A DNA stretch of 64,000 nt. Source: Venatoribacter cucullus. GTDB lineage: Bacteria > Pseudomonadota > Gammaproteobacteria > Pseudomonadales > Oceanobacteraceae. The stretch is taken from contig NZ_CP046056.1 in the NCBI RefSeq assembly GCF_016132445.1, positions 2,763,115-2,827,114 of the forward strand, read 5' to 3'. This document shows, in pieces, positions 49,362-59,180 of the stretch (position 1 is the stretch's first letter; each line of letters opens with the position of its first letter). The translations under genes were made by a program, and so were the position numbers. The notes under the pieces are model-generated. The model was not told where the DNA came from and made no database searches. It worked only from the letters and a program-made list of their open reading frames with translations.

Positions 49362-49578
49362 CCACCAGCTCATCCTTACTGATGTTGCGCTGCTCGAAGG
49401 TCAGGTTGTACTGCACCTGATGCAGAATGTCTTTGTCGCTGCGGCGCTCTGCCAGCCGCGCCAGCAGCTGGGTAAATAACACATCTTCCAGATACGCCTT
49501 GTTCAGCGTTTTTTCCTGCGCCGCCGCGTCGTCCAGTTGCTGCAATAACGTATTGATCAGGCGTTGCTCACCACTCAT
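49345..49578 (-). CDS. Small hypothetical protein
   Basis: This 77-residue soluble, helical, charged protein (MSGEQRLINTLLQQ at the start, ELVVTRGC at the end) is not recognised. The start at 49578 is chosen because AGAGG lies 8 bases before it; ATGs at 49584 and 49596 are less well placed. Its 3' end overlaps the convergent kinase gene by 17 bases. Confidence 0.5.
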   Translation of the reverse strand: MSGEQRLINTLLQQLDDAAAQEKTLNKAYLEDVLFTQLLARLAERRSDKDILHQVQYNLTFEQRNISKDELVVTRGC

Positions 49579-49830
49579 GGGCATATCCTCTGTCATGACC
49601 GAAGCAGTGTGGCAGGGGCGGGAGCGGGGCAGGTTGATGGGCGTCAATGTCAGCGTACGGCTATACACCCTAACAACATCGTCCTGACTGACCGGATAAA
49701 AATATCCGATATTAATAACACTCTTTTATTATTTTCATCTGCGGTATATGCAATTCATAGCATTGGCTGATAGCCCATGCCATCTCCGGACTCTAGTGTG
49801 ACCTGCTCATCCACGTTCCGAGTCGTACAT

Positions 49831-50658
49831 ATGCTTAAAATAAATAATCTGACCATTATTGCCCTGCTGCTGTTCCTGTCAGCTCAGTCCTTTGGATTGG
49901 ACTTATCCGAAATCGATATATGGTCTGACAGCAAGCGTTATCAGCGCGGCGACATTATTAAGACAGGAAACGTACCCTACATCGCACTGCTCCCATCCAG
50001 AAATGCTGATCCACTGTAGCATTCCGTCATCTGGCGACACATTCGGTTAAATTCAGATAATCCGGTAAAACTGAGGAAATTGTATTTGCCGGGGCACCTT
50101 GTTAAGCACAACGGCGATCAGTTTCTGTCCTTGAAAATTAACATGCTGATGGATATATCGCATTTACAGAATAAGCGCCAATGGCTGGTTATCACGGATA
50201 GTTTGAATGAATATCAGCCCCCTTCTGACCACGATAATGAAACAGCCGATACTCTGTATGGAACAGACAACAATAACAATGGCATTCGTGATGATTATAA
50301 GCAGAGAATTATTCAGAGCGAATTGCCGGAGCACGCTCAGAAACTGGCTTTTGCCGCAGGCAGAATATACACAACTACGATTCACGTTGGCCGGTCAGCG
50401 GATGAGATATCCACCGACCTTGCCAGATATACCATGCAGAACTTAATTAATGTCTACCGGTGCAAGCTGATAACAGCACAACAGAATAACGGCCACACAT
50501 GGAAAGAATCCTGGTTCTACAACACCGTTGACCGACTGGAGGCAAAGTTTTTAATTCAGAATGCACTGAGCAAAATAGCTGGTGAAGAAACTGAATATCA
50601 ATTCCCTGATAATCCGTGTGCCGAAATTCTTAAAGAAAGGTTGTTCGTATCATCCTGA
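49831..50658 (+). pseudogene. Secreted protein gene interrupted by one in-frame TAG
   Basis: The frame starts MLKINNLTII with a clean signal peptide (cut near SFGLD). It runs to TAG at 50017-50019 and continues in the same frame without another stop to 50658, 275 codons in all. Text on both sides is protein-like (PSRNADPL, stop, HSVIWRHIRL). The second half contains GTDNNNNGIRDDY, a calcium-loop-like motif. A TGG or CAG to TAG change would explain it. The region is AT-rich compared with its neighbours, suggesting transfer. It could be a pseudogene, a sequencing error or readthrough. Confidence 0.65.
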
Positions 50659-50681
50659 TACTCACCCTTCGGGCTACGCTC

Positions 50682-50705
50682 AAATCGGCTCCGAGCCGAT
50701 TTGTC
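50682..50705 (+). terminator. Terminator-like hairpin after the interrupted gene
   Basis: AAATCGGCT, loop CCG, AGCCGATTT form a perfect 9-bp stem followed by GTC. It lies 23 bases after the stop at 50658. Confidence 0.6.
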
Positions 50706-50725
50706 TCACCATCACGTTCGGGCAC

Positions 50726-50749
50726 AAAAAAACCGACTTGCGTCGGTTT
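50726..50749 (-). terminator. tRNA-Arg terminator
   Basis: On the minus strand AACCGAC GCAA GTCGGTT is followed by a T-run (A-run 50726-50733 on plus). It lies 9 bases downstream of the tRNA 3' end. Confidence 0.88.
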
Positions 50750-50757
50750 CTTTAAGT

Positions 50758-50833
<76 letters not shown>

Positions 50834-50894
50834 TTTACGGTGTCAGCCGGGGCTGATGTCGTAAGTGCGCGCATTGTATACGCTTTTTAGCGGT

Positions 50895-50932
50895 GGCTCT
50901 ACTGCTACAACAAACAGCGTAACAGCAGAGCC
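50895..50932 (-). terminator. Hairpin between mnmG and tRNA-Arg
   Basis: On the minus strand GGCTCTGCTGTTAC and GTAGCAGTAGAGCC pair at 12 of 14 positions, 8 bases after the mnmG stop. There is no strong T-run. It may end mnmG mRNA ahead of the tRNA promoter. Confidence 0.5.
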
Positions 50933-50939
50933 TCTGAGC

Positions 50940-52838
50940 TTACGCACTCAGTCGTTCGATCATGTTTTTCTTTTTCAGGTGCACCAGAATCTGGCTGATG
51001 GCGGCCGGGGTAATGCCCGACAGGCGCGAGGCCACGCCCAGAGTTTCCGGCTGCAATGTGCGCAGTTTCTGTTTCACTTCGTTGGACAGGCCGCCAATGG
51101 CGTCGTAGTCCAGATCAGTCGGCAGTTTGGTGTTTTCGTAGCGGCGCAGCTGTTCGATTTCTTCCAGCTGACGGGCGATGTAGCCGTCGTATTTGGCCTG
51201 AATTTCCACCTGTTCCGCCACTTGTTCGTCGGCCACCGGTTCGCCTTTCAGGCTGGCGACCTGAGCGTAGGTCAGGCCCGGGCGTTTGAGCAGGTCGTTG
51301 AGGCTGTATTCGCGCACCGGATTGGTTTCACCCATGGCTTCTACCTGCGCCGCTTCCGGCGTGCCGGGCTGAATCCAGGTGGTTTTCAGGCGTGCGGCTT
51401 CCTGTTCAATCGCTTCTTTCTTGGCTGAGAATGCCGCCCAGCGGGCATCGTCCACCACGCCCAGTTCGCGGCCAATTTCAGTTAAGCGCAGGTCGGCGTT
51501 GTCTTCACGGAGCACTAAGCGGTATTCAGCGCGGCTGGTGAACATGCGGTAGGGTTCTTTGGTGCCCATGGTAATCAGGTCGTCGACCAGCACGCCGATG
51601 TACGACTGGTCGCGGCGCGGCGTCCAGGCGTCTTTGTCCTGCGCGCGCAGGGCGGCGTTAATACCGGCCAGAATGCCTTGCGCACCGGCTTCTTCATAAC
51701 CTGTGGTGCCGTTGATCTGACCGGCAAAGAACAGGTTGTTCACAAATTTGGTTTCGAGGCTGTGGCGCAGGTCCTGCGGGTTGAAGTAGTCGTACTCAAT
51801 CGCATAGCCCGGACGGGTAATGTGAGCGTTTTCAAAGCCACGGATGCTGTGGATATAGTCCAGCTGCACATCAAACGGCAGCGAGGTGGAAATGCCGTTC
51901 GGGTACAGCTCCATGCTGTTCAGGCCTTCCGGTTCCACAAATACCTGATGGCTGGTTTTGTCGGCAAAACGAGTCACTTTGTCTTCAATCGACGGGCAGT
52001 AACGCGGGCCAATGCCTTCAATCACGCCGGCAAACATGGGCGAGCGGTGCAGGTTGTTGCGGATAATCTCGTGGGTGCGCTCGTTGGTGTGGGTGATGTA
52101 GCAGTTCACCTGTTGTGGGTGCTCACTCACATGGCCCATAAAGGACATCACCGGCAGCGGAGTATCGCCGGGCTGCACTTCCATGACGGAAAAATCGACG
52201 CTGCGGGCATCGATACGCGCCGGGGTGCCGGTTTTTAAGCGACCCACATTGAACGGCATTTCACGCAGACGCTTCGACAGTGCGATGGACGGCGGATCAC
52301 CAGCGCGGCCGCCACTGTGGTTTTCCATACCAATGTGGATAAGTCCACCGAGGAAGGTACCGGCGGTGAGCACCACGCAGGTGGCGTGAATGCGCATATT
52401 GGTGTTGGTCACCACGCCACAGACGGTCGAACCGACGCCGTCGCCCTGTACCATCAGGTCGTCACAGGCGGCCTGGAAGATATCCAGATTCGGCTGGTGT
52501 TCCACAATGTCACGGATCGCCGCCCGATACAGCTGACGGTCGGCCTGAGCGCGGGTAGCCCGCACGGCCGGGCCTTTGCGGCTGTTGAGAATGCGGAACT
52601 GAATACCGGCTTTGTCGGTAGCACGCGCCATCGCACCGCCGAGGGCGTCGATTTCCTTAACCAGGTGGCTTTTACCGATACCGCCGATGGCCGGGTTGCA
52701 CGACATCACACCCACGGTGTCGGTGTTGTGGGTGAGCAGCAGAGTTTTACAGCCGGTACGCGCCGCTGCCAGTGCCGCTTCGGTACCGGCATGGCCACCA
52801 CCGACCACAATGACGTCATAACGGACAGGATAATCCAC
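50940..52838 (-). CDS. mnmG: tRNA uridine-5-carboxymethylaminomethyl modification enzyme MnmG (GidA)
   Basis: This 632-residue FAD enzyme pairs with MnmE to make cmnm5U34 in tRNAs. It has the N-terminal [19 protein letters not shown] motif, [20 protein letters not shown] and GYAIEYDYF. The C terminus [21 protein letters not shown] is typical. The start is GTG at 52838. Its upstream region is the AT-rich DnaA-box cluster, as with gidA and oriC in E. coli. Confidence 0.96.
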   Translation of the reverse strand: MDYPVRYDVIVVGGGHAGTEAALAAARTGCKTLLLTHNTDTVGVMSCNPAIGGIGKSHLVKEIDALGGAMARATDKAGIQFRILNSRKGPAVRATRAQADRQLYRAAIRDIVEHQPNLDIFQAACDDLMVQGDGVGSTVCGVVTNTNMRIHATCVVLTAGTFLGGLIHIGMENHSGGRAGDPPSIALSKRLREMPFNVGRLKTGTPARIDARSVDFSVMEVQPGDTPLPVMSFMGHVSEHPQQVNCYITHTNERTHEIIRNNLHRSPMFAGVIEGIGPRYCPSIEDKVTRFADKTSHQVFVEPEGLNSMELYPNGISTSLPFDVQLDYIHSIRGFENAHITRPGYAIEYDYFNPQDLRHSLETKFVNNLFFAGQINGTTGYEEAGAQGILAGINAALRAQDKDAWTPRRDQSYIGVLVDDLITMGTKEPYRMFTSRAEYRLVLREDNADLRLTEIGRELGVVDDARWAAFSAKKEAIEQEAARLKTTWIQPGTPEAAQVEAMGETNPVREYSLNDLLKRPGLTYAQVASLKGEPVADEQVAEQVEIQAKYDGYIARQLEEIEQLRRYENTKLPTDLDYDAIGGLSNEVKQKLRTLQPETLGVASRLSGITPAAISQILVHLKKKNMIERLSA

Positions 52839-53170
52839 AAACCACCTCGGAAATCAGTTACCGCCGGAACCGGCGCAGGAGAAAAGGGCGCGATTATAGC
52901 AGCCTTGGCAGCCGTACGGCAGTAGCCTGTGTACTTTTTAACCAATAATTTTACGCACAGCCGTATTGCCCTGAATAAGGCTGTGCAAAATCATTTTCCA
53001 CAATTGTGGAAAACTTTATATTTTACTTATAAATCATAGAGTTATTGAAAAAATAAGATCGTGGATAACATTACATAAAAAACCGGCCTGAAGCCGGTTA
53101 AAAAGTTATTCGGAACATTTCCCCGCAGAATGAACGGCTTTATCCCATCTCACTCACAGGGTTATCCACA
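52831..53170. other. oriC-like DnaA-box cluster upstream of mnmG
   Basis: Six DnaA-box-like 9-mers occur in 340 bases. Four fit TTWTNCACA: TGTGCAAAA (52982-52990), TTTTCCACA (52994-53002), TGTGGAAAA (53005-53013) and TTATCCACA (53162-53170). Two have one mismatch: TAATCCACA (52831-52839, overlapping the mnmG start) and CGTGGATAA (53060-53068). The middle pair forms a perfect 20-base palindrome (52994-53013). An AT-rich stretch (53009-53080) could be an unwinding element. Apart from the terminator at 53075-53099, no gene is present. Some boxes may instead regulate mnmG. Confidence 0.6.
53075..53099 (-). terminator. Terminator of the lipoprotein gene
   Basis: On the minus strand AACCGGC TTCAG GCCGGTT is followed by TTTTATG. 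It lies 74 bases past the stop at 53173. Confidence 0.85.
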
Positions 53171-53172
53171 GG

Positions 53173-54015
53173 CTAAGGTTCGGTGCCAGTACCGGTTTCA
53201 CCGGCCGGTGGTTCGGTATCCGGCGGCGGTGTGGCGCCAGCTGGTGGAGTGAAGCTAAAAAACAGCAGGCTGCTGGTGTTGTTGCTGCGCAGGTAAAACT
53301 CCAGATTGCCATCAGCGTTGAAACCAGCGTAGCCGCTGGCGGGTTCGTTAAAAGCCGGGCAGTTTTCACGCTTACTAATCGCAACCTTATAAAGGTTATT
53401 GCGGCCACCATTCTCCAAAACCAGCGAACCGCTAAAGCTGCATCCGCTATCAGGTTCCGCAACCGCTTTAAAGGTTACTAGCTCACTTTTAGGAGCAGGA
53501 GAGGTGAAGCGCAGTGCGTAAGACGAATTTGTCCATTCACCGGCAGAGGTTAACAAGCGGAGCGGAGCCTGATTTCCCCAGGTATCATCCTTTTCCAAGC
53601 GGACATTACCCTGCGATACACCGTTGACACTGTAAGGACCGAAGAGCACATCGTTATCGCCACTCAGCAATACATCCCAAAGATAATCAGATGGGGCGCC
53701 ATCTGCTACGACCTCAGGTCCAATACCAGAAGCTGTGTTTAAGGCATAGGCAAAAAGCTCAGTGGGAGCTGTTCCATCTGAGAGAAGATCTGTGGATCCG
53801 TAATAACCATTACTATCGTCAAAGGCGTATACGATTCCGTTGTATATCAAAGCACGTACATTTGATGAGCTACCCGCCGGACTGCTCCAAAACCCATTTA
53901 AAGACGACGTTGCGCCAGAAACCCGTTCGCCCTGATCGTTCACCGGATCCAGCTCGTCACTTTCTGAAATACAGCCCACCAGCCCCAACGCCAGTATCAT
54001 TGCCACAATACGCAC
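53173..54015 (-). CDS. Lipoprotein of unknown function
   Basis: This 280-residue protein has a short signal with lipobox LVGC (C15). The mature part is beta-rich and full of Gly, Ser and Asn (LNGFWSSPAG, LIYNGIVYAFDDSNGYYGS), with two Cys in a likely pair near CSFSG and ENCPAF. It ends in a Pro/Thr/Glu-rich tail (PPDTEPPAGETGTGTEP). No domain is recognised. It heads away from the bicupin gene. Confidence 0.65.
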   Translation of the reverse strand: MRIVAMILALGLVGCISESDELDPVNDQGERVSGATSSLNGFWSSPAGSSSNVRALIYNGIVYAFDDSNGYYGSTDLLSDGTAPTELFAYALNTASGIGPEVVADGAPSDYLWDVLLSGDNDVLFGPYSVNGVSQGNVRLEKDDTWGNQAPLRLLTSAGEWTNSSYALRFTSPAPKSELVTFKAVAEPDSGCSFSGSLVLENGGRNNLYKVAISKRENCPAFNEPASGYAGFNADGNLEFYLRSNNTSSLLFFSFTPPAGATPPPDTEPPAGETGTGTEP

Positions 54016-54228
54016 TCAGTTTCTCCTGCCCGGCAACGTCCGGGGTGTAATTCTCTGTTTCTTACATCGGCCGGCGACGCCGGCTCTTGAATGCCGGCGT
54101 GCTCGCCAGAGCGCTTCCTGCGTGAACACTGTGTGCTGCCCGCAGGGCGTTATTCCGCTCTGGCTTACGTTAAAATCCACCCACTGTTAACTCTGATCAT
54201 TATTATCACGGCGTTCGCCGGAGCACCC

Positions 54229-54897
54229 ATGACCACATCCCCGGCCTTCCAACCTATTAATATGGACCGCAGCCAACGTACGGTAATCGTGGCCGGCGAA
54301 CAAACCTGGCTGCCGGCTCCGCAAGCGCCGGTTGAGCGCATCCCACTGGAGCGTGAGGCGCCAGAGCAGGGGCAAACCACCAGTTTTGTGCGCTATCTGC
54401 CCGGTGCCCGTTTTCCCCAGCATAACCACCCGTTGGGCGAAGAAATTCTGGTACTGGAAGGTGTGTTCAGTGATGAATCCGGCGACTACCCGGCCGGCAG
54501 CTATTTGCGCAATCCACCCGGTTCCAGCCATGCGCCGTTTTCCGAAGCTGGCTGCCTGATTTTTGTAAAACTGAACCAGTTTGCCGCAACCGATACCGAG
54601 GTGGTGCGCATCCGCCCGCAAGATCAGCAATGGCGGCCCGGCATCGGCAACCTGCGCGTGTGCCCGTTGCACGAACATCAGAGCGCCAGCACTGCTTTTG
54701 TGCATTGGCCTGCCGGTGAGATTTTTCAGCCGCACCGGCACTGGGGTGGGGAAGAAATTGTGGTTATCAAAGGCTGCTTCCGCGATGAGTACGGCGCTTA
54801 CCCGGCCCACAGCTGGTTGCGCAACCCGCACCTCAGCCAGCACCATCCCTTTGTAGACGAAGAAACCTTAATTCTGGTGAAAGTTGGCCATATATAA
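54229..54897 (+). CDS. ChrR-like bicupin protein
   Basis: This 222-residue protein has two cupin domains, each with a metal-binding motif: PQHNHPLGEEILVLEG (about 75-90) and PHRHWGGEEIVVIKG (about 175-190). It matches the cupin part of ChrR, the anti-sigma partner of ECF factors, but lacks the N-terminal zinc-finger sigma-binding domain, and no sigma factor gene is adjacent. It may sense or bind an oxidised metabolite. ATG at 54229 follows GGAG; the longer frame from 54091 is not supported. Confidence 0.75.
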   Translation: MTTSPAFQPINMDRSQRTVIVAGEQTWLPAPQAPVERIPLEREAPEQGQTTSFVRYLPGARFPQHNHPLGEEILVLEGVFSDESGDYPAGSYLRNPPGSSHAPFSEAGCLIFVKLNQFAATDTEVVRIRPQDQQWRPGIGNLRVCPLHEHQSASTAFVHWPAGEIFQPHRHWGGEEIVVIKGCFRDEYGAYPAHSWLRNPHLSQHHPFVDEETLILVKVGHI

Positions 54898-55017
54898 CCG
54901 GCCGACGGCAAAAGATTGTCGTAACCCCACCTGTTTACCCCGTAATGCCCGGCCTATTCTGTGCGCCATAATCACAATAAAAGCCACTGCAAACTCACCG
55001 GGCTTACGAGGCACAGC

Positions 55018-55869
55018 ATGAACAATTCTCTGGAACAGGCACAGCAGATCAGCGCCAGCATCGACATTACCGGCCGCAAAATGGAATTTGATTTTGAACC
55101 CGGTGATATTCCACGCTACTGGTACGGCAACAATGCCTTCAAATCCACCTTTATGAATGCCTTATCCTGCCTGTTTCCCGAAGGCGAGCGCATGTTTATG
55201 GATGCCGTACGCGACAACCAACAGTGCGTAACTGATCCGCAATTACTGCAACAAATTAAAGGTTTTATTAAACAGGAAGCCATCCACGGCCACGAGCACG
55301 CTCAATACAACGATTTTCTGAAGCGCTGGCAGTATCCCATCGACAAAATCATGAATTTCGAAAAGAAAGAGAAAGTGTGGCTGAAAAAATGGCTGTCACC
55401 CGCCCGGCGCCTGGCCATGACCTGCGCGCTGGAACACTTCACCGCCATCATGGCGCATCAGGTATTAACCAACCCCGATTTTACCGAAGGCATGCACCCG
55501 CAATTTAAAGAAATGTGGCGCTGGCATGCTATCGAAGAAACCGAACACAAAGCCGTGGCTTACGATGTGTACCAGCAGGCGGTGGGCAGCTACTGGCTGC
55601 GCATTTACACCATGCTGGTCGTTACCGTTATGTTCTGCTTCCGCACCTCGTTATTTCAGGCCATTTTTCTGTGGAAAGACGGCCAGCTGTTCAACCCCAA
55701 AGTCTGGTGGCACGGCGTTAAGTTCTACTTCCTGAAACCCGGTTTGGTACGCAATATCTGGAGCGATTATCTGGATTATTTCCGCCGTGACTTCCACCCC
55801 TGGATGCACGATAACCGCGAACTGCTGCAGCAGTGGGAAGCCGAAGGCCAGAAATATAAGGCAGTGTGA
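55018..55869 (+). CDS. Predicted metal-dependent hydrolase (PF10118, ferritin-like diiron type)
   Basis: This 283-residue protein has helices carrying Glu/His sets typical of a diiron site: KQEAIHGHEHAQYND, CALEHFTAIMAHQ and WHAIEETEHKAVAYDVY. A hydrophobic stretch (about 200-225) suggests membrane contact. The family is annotated as metal-dependent hydrolase, but its reaction is unproven. ATG at 55018 gives MNNSLEQAQQIS. It stands alone with its own upstream region. Confidence 0.8.
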   Translation: MNNSLEQAQQISASIDITGRKMEFDFEPGDIPRYWYGNNAFKSTFMNALSCLFPEGERMFMDAVRDNQQCVTDPQLLQQIKGFIKQEAIHGHEHAQYNDFLKRWQYPIDKIMNFEKKEKVWLKKWLSPARRLAMTCALEHFTAIMAHQVLTNPDFTEGMHPQFKEMWRWHAIEETEHKAVAYDVYQQAVGSYWLRIYTMLVVTVMFCFRTSLFQAIFLWKDGQLFNPKVWWHGVKFYFLKPGLVRNIWSDYLDYFRRDFHPWMHDNRELLQQWEAEGQKYKAV

Positions 55870-55990
55870 AGGCTTAATGCCCACACCAGCCTTTTAACCG
55901 GTGCATGTGCTGATAAAGGCGGTTGGGGATTCTTGCCGAACCCATCCAACCCTGTGCTAAGGTCCCGTTATCCACAACCGGAGGTTCCTT

Positions 55991-56566
55991 ATGCCCAAGT
56001 TGCCGCTGTTATTTGGTTTATCGGTTTTTCTGGCGTTGCCAATCACGCTGCCGGCGGATGAGGCAGCACCGCTGTCAGCCAGCATGGCCGTGGGTGATAC
56101 AGCGCGCACGCCGCAGCCGGTAGCGAATCCTTTGGGAGTGCTGGCGTTATTTTCACAAACAGCCGCGCTGGCACCTGGCCTGGTAAATCAACTGCTGGGG
56201 GCGGGGTTTGAGGCGCAGATGCAAATTCCGCCCGAGCATCTGGGCGTTAAGTTCTGGGATTTGCGCACCGGCCAGGAGATTGACCGGCAGGAAATCCGTA
56301 ACCTGGTCGGCGTAGGCAACCATGCCGCCCTGTTGCAGCTGTGGCAGGCGGCCGAACAGTTATCGCCCGGGCAATTGCCGTTAACCGTGGCGCAGCTGAT
56401 GGATATTACCGATGCCGCCTATATTGGCAGCCTGATGCAACCGCCAGTGCATATCGATATTGAATATTACGATACCCGTCATGGCCCGACGGGTAAGGGC
56501 GGCGGCGCTTCGGGCAGTACTCCCGCGGCACCTTTACCGCCCGTTCCGGCAGAGCCCAGGCCTTAA
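55991..56566 (+). CDS. Secreted hypothetical protein
   Basis: This 191-residue protein has a signal peptide (cut near LPADEAAP), a helical middle (LGVLALFSQTAALAPGLVNQLLG, GVGNHAALLQLWQAAEQLS) and a Gly/Ser/Pro-rich tail. ATG follows GGAGG. It is not recognised. The last 4 bases overlap the convergent cytochrome b561 gene. Confidence 0.6.
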   Translation: MPKLPLLFGLSVFLALPITLPADEAAPLSASMAVGDTARTPQPVANPLGVLALFSQTAALAPGLVNQLLGAGFEAQMQIPPEHLGVKFWDLRTGQEIDRQEIRNLVGVGNHAALLQLWQAAEQLSPGQLPLTVAQLMDITDAAYIGSLMQPPVHIDIEYYDTRHGPTGKGGGASGSTPAAPLPPVPAEPRP

Positions 56567-57075
56567 AGCATGCGCTTTAAGGTGTCGTCTTTTTTCACAA
56601 AATGATGCAGCAAAGCCATACCCACGTGGCCAGCAATTAACAGCAACAACAGCCAGGCTATGGGTGAATGCAGGCTGCCCAGGCTGGCCATCCATTCCAC
56701 GCCATCACCACGGGCAATCAGCTGCATACCGAATACTTTCAGACCGTAGCCTTTGCCCACCAGATACATAACGCCGGTAATGGGCATCACCAGCATCCCC
56801 AGGTACAGCAGGCCATGGCCGGCTTTTACCAGAGCCACCGGCTCGGAGCGCGGACGGTTGTCTTTCTGTTTAATCGCCCACACCAGGCGGATGATCACCA
56901 GCAACATAATTAAGGCGCCAATTGAAACGTGCCAGGGCACCAGGGTTTGGCCAACCCAGTGTTCGCCATCATTAATACGATCGAAAATCTTCAGCAGTTG
57001 CCAGCCAATGAGCAGGGCCATGCCCCAGTGCAGCAGGCGTGACAGGGTTCCGTAGCGTTGGGGAGTATCGTTCAT
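56563..57075 (-). CDS. Cytochrome b561 (CybB/YceJ-like)
   Basis: This 170-residue membrane protein has four helices and two haem b groups by family. Likely ligands are His in SRLLHWGMALL, VPWHVSIGAL, KAGHGLLYLGML and LIAGHVGMALLHH. The start at 57075 (MNDTPQRYG) follows GGAGCTGCC-type sequence. It may act as a quinol:acceptor or superoxide:quinone oxidoreductase, as E. coli CybB does. Confidence 0.85.
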   Translation of the reverse strand: MNDTPQRYGTLSRLLHWGMALLIGWQLLKIFDRINDGEHWVGQTLVPWHVSIGALIMLLVIIRLVWAIKQKDNRPRSEPVALVKAGHGLLYLGMLVMPITGVMYLVGKGYGLKVFGMQLIARGDGVEWMASLGSLHSPIAWLLLLLIAGHVGMALLHHFVKKDDTLKRML

Positions 57076-57267
57076 GTGGCAGCTCCTTGTTGTTGCCATT
57101 GAAGGTATGGGAAGCCTAACACAAGTCATTTTTTTTGCTTATGACAGGAACGACAGGTTAGTGCTCCTCCCCACCCATATTCCCATGGAGGTACAATACG
57201 AACGTTCAGCACTGGCCAACAGAAGGATTTGGCTGTTGCAGTTAGCAACTTTTTTCTGGTCGGATTT

Positions 57268-59103
57268 ATGTCTGCAGATAATTTCTCCCGCTCCGGCCGT
57301 CAGCTGCACAAAATGCAACTCCGGGTATTGTTGATGGCCGCCTCAGGCATTCTTATTACCGCGTTGCTGGCCGGCCTTTCCACTGTCTGGCCATTTTATC
57401 GGGCCGCTCATCAGAACATCGCTAACCTGACCCAGATTTCCGTCGAGGCACAGGCCCAGGCACTGCATAACCAGCTCGGCCGTTATCAGGACATGGCTCA
57501 ACAATTTACCAGCCGCACGGAAATCCGCCGCCGCCTCAGTGCTTATGCCGAAGGCAAAACAGACCTGCCAACACTGCAAGCCTACACGCTGCCCCGGTTA
57601 CAGGATGCCATGCGTCAGGCACCAGCAGCGCTTGGGCTGATACGTTTTGGGCCGAATGGGGAAGAAATCGTACGGCTGGGTACGGTTCCGGATCAGTTCC
57701 AACGGAACACCGACCATCCATCCGACTATCCCTATCAGTTGCATTACCTGCCGGATGGCACCGTGCTGGTGCAATCCTGCGCCCCCATACTGAATGACAG
57801 CGGTATACCGATTGGTATGGATGTGGTGTTTTTTGATGCCAGACTGCTGCTGAATTTGTTTGATGACAACGGCTGGCTGAACAGTGCCGGTATTCAATTG
57901 CAGGATACTCAGGGGCTGCATGAAATTTTCCGTCAGAATGGCGTTTTCAGCATACGTCCACTGGCAACGGTTCCTGCCACTGACCATCAGGAGCATTTTT
58001 TATTATTCAGTGCCCCACTGAATAACGGCACCTGGCAGTTAACCCTGAACCTGCCAGATACGTATTTCAAAGATCAGATTACCGGTTTACTGCTGTGGCC
58101 AACCTTAGTCATTTTTTCTCTGGCGGTGGGTGGTGCGTTACTGGTAGCACTGGGCATGCGCCCGTTATTGCAGCGTTTAAGCCGGCAATCGTTGCAGCTG
58201 CGCGAATCTGAACAATATCTGCGCCAGGCTGCCAGCGTATTTCGTTTTGCTCGTGAAGCCATTCTGATTACTGACCCTGATTTCAATATTATTGAGACCA
58301 ACCCGGCCTTTACCGATGTGACCGGCCACAGCGCTGTGCGTCTGAAAGGACAGTCGTTACGAACCTTGCTGGTTGAACGCGAAGAGCTGGACAAAAAAAT
58401 CGGGAAGGTTCAGGAGGAGCTGACCAGCACCGGCTCCTGGGAAGGGGAAGTGCATTACCAGCGGGCCGATGGCCGGAATATGGTTGCCCTGCAAACCATC
58501 AGCGCGGTACATCACAACGATGGCAAGCTGGTGCGTTATATCCATATTTTTAACGACATTACCGAAAAGCAGCAGGCCGCAGAAGTTATTCAGCACCTGG
58601 CACTGCATGATGAATTAACCGGACTGCCAAACCGGGTTTGCCTGGAACAGTACCTGGGCCGGATACTGGCCGAACGGGATGCCGCCAGCCCGATGCTGGC
58701 CATACTGTTTCTGGATCTGGACCGCTTTAAAGAAGTAAACGATACCCTCGGGCATCAGGCCGGTGATGAATTATTAAAAATCGTTACCAGCCGTCTGCAG
58801 GCCAGTGTACGCGCCGATGATCTGCTCGCCCGGCTGGGCGGCGATGAGTTTATTCTGGTGCTCAACCCGGTGCATGAAGCCGATAACGCCGCCCGGGTAG
58901 CCGCGCACATTGTGCAGGCGCTGGCCGAGCCCTTTCATATACATAACACCAATACCCGCATCGGCGTTTCTATTGGTATTGCCCTGTGTCCGCACCATGG
59001 CAGTACCATCGACAGCCTTATTAATGCTGCCGACAGCGCGATGTACCAGGCCAAACAGGGCGGGCGCAATACCTGGCGTTTTGCTCCCCGTCATGTTTCC
59101 TGA
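57268..59103 (+). CDS. Membrane sensor diguanylate cyclase (Cache-like, PAS, GGDEF)
   Basis: This 611-residue protein has TM1 (about 17-42), a large periplasmic sensor of double-Cache type (about 43-270; LIRFGPNGEEIVRLG and GMDVVFFDARLLL), TM2 (about 280-305), a PAS domain (about 330-440, ending FNDITEKQQA) and a C-terminal GGDEF domain. The motif LGGDEF and inhibitory RADD are intact, so it probably makes c-di-GMP with product feedback. ATG at 57268 (MSADNFS) is the favoured start. No EAL domain is present. Confidence 0.85.
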   Translation: MSADNFSRSGRQLHKMQLRVLLMAASGILITALLAGLSTVWPFYRAAHQNIANLTQISVEAQAQALHNQLGRYQDMAQQFTSRTEIRRRLSAYAEGKTDLPTLQAYTLPRLQDAMRQAPAALGLIRFGPNGEEIVRLGTVPDQFQRNTDHPSDYPYQLHYLPDGTVLVQSCAPILNDSGIPIGMDVVFFDARLLLNLFDDNGWLNSAGIQLQDTQGLHEIFRQNGVFSIRPLATVPATDHQEHFLLFSAPLNNGTWQLTLNLPDTYFKDQITGLLLWPTLVIFSLAVGGALLVALGMRPLLQRLSRQSLQLRESEQYLRQAASVFRFAREAILITDPDFNIIETNPAFTDVTGHSAVRLKGQSLRTLLVEREELDKKIGKVQEELTSTGSWEGEVHYQRADGRNMVALQTISAVHHNDGKLVRYIHIFNDITEKQQAAEVIQHLALHDELTGLPNRVCLEQYLGRILAERDAASPMLAILFLDLDRFKEVNDTLGHQAGDELLKIVTSRLQASVRADDLLARLGGDEFILVLNPVHEADNAARVAAHIVQALAEPFHIHNTNTRIGVSIGIALCPHHGSTIDSLINAADSAMYQAKQGGRNTWRFAPRHVS

Positions 59104-59180
59104 AACCAGCGGGCAAAGGGCAATAACCCTTGCTATGATTGCCACGTAAGGATTTGTATCAGGACGAGCAGGATTATTTT

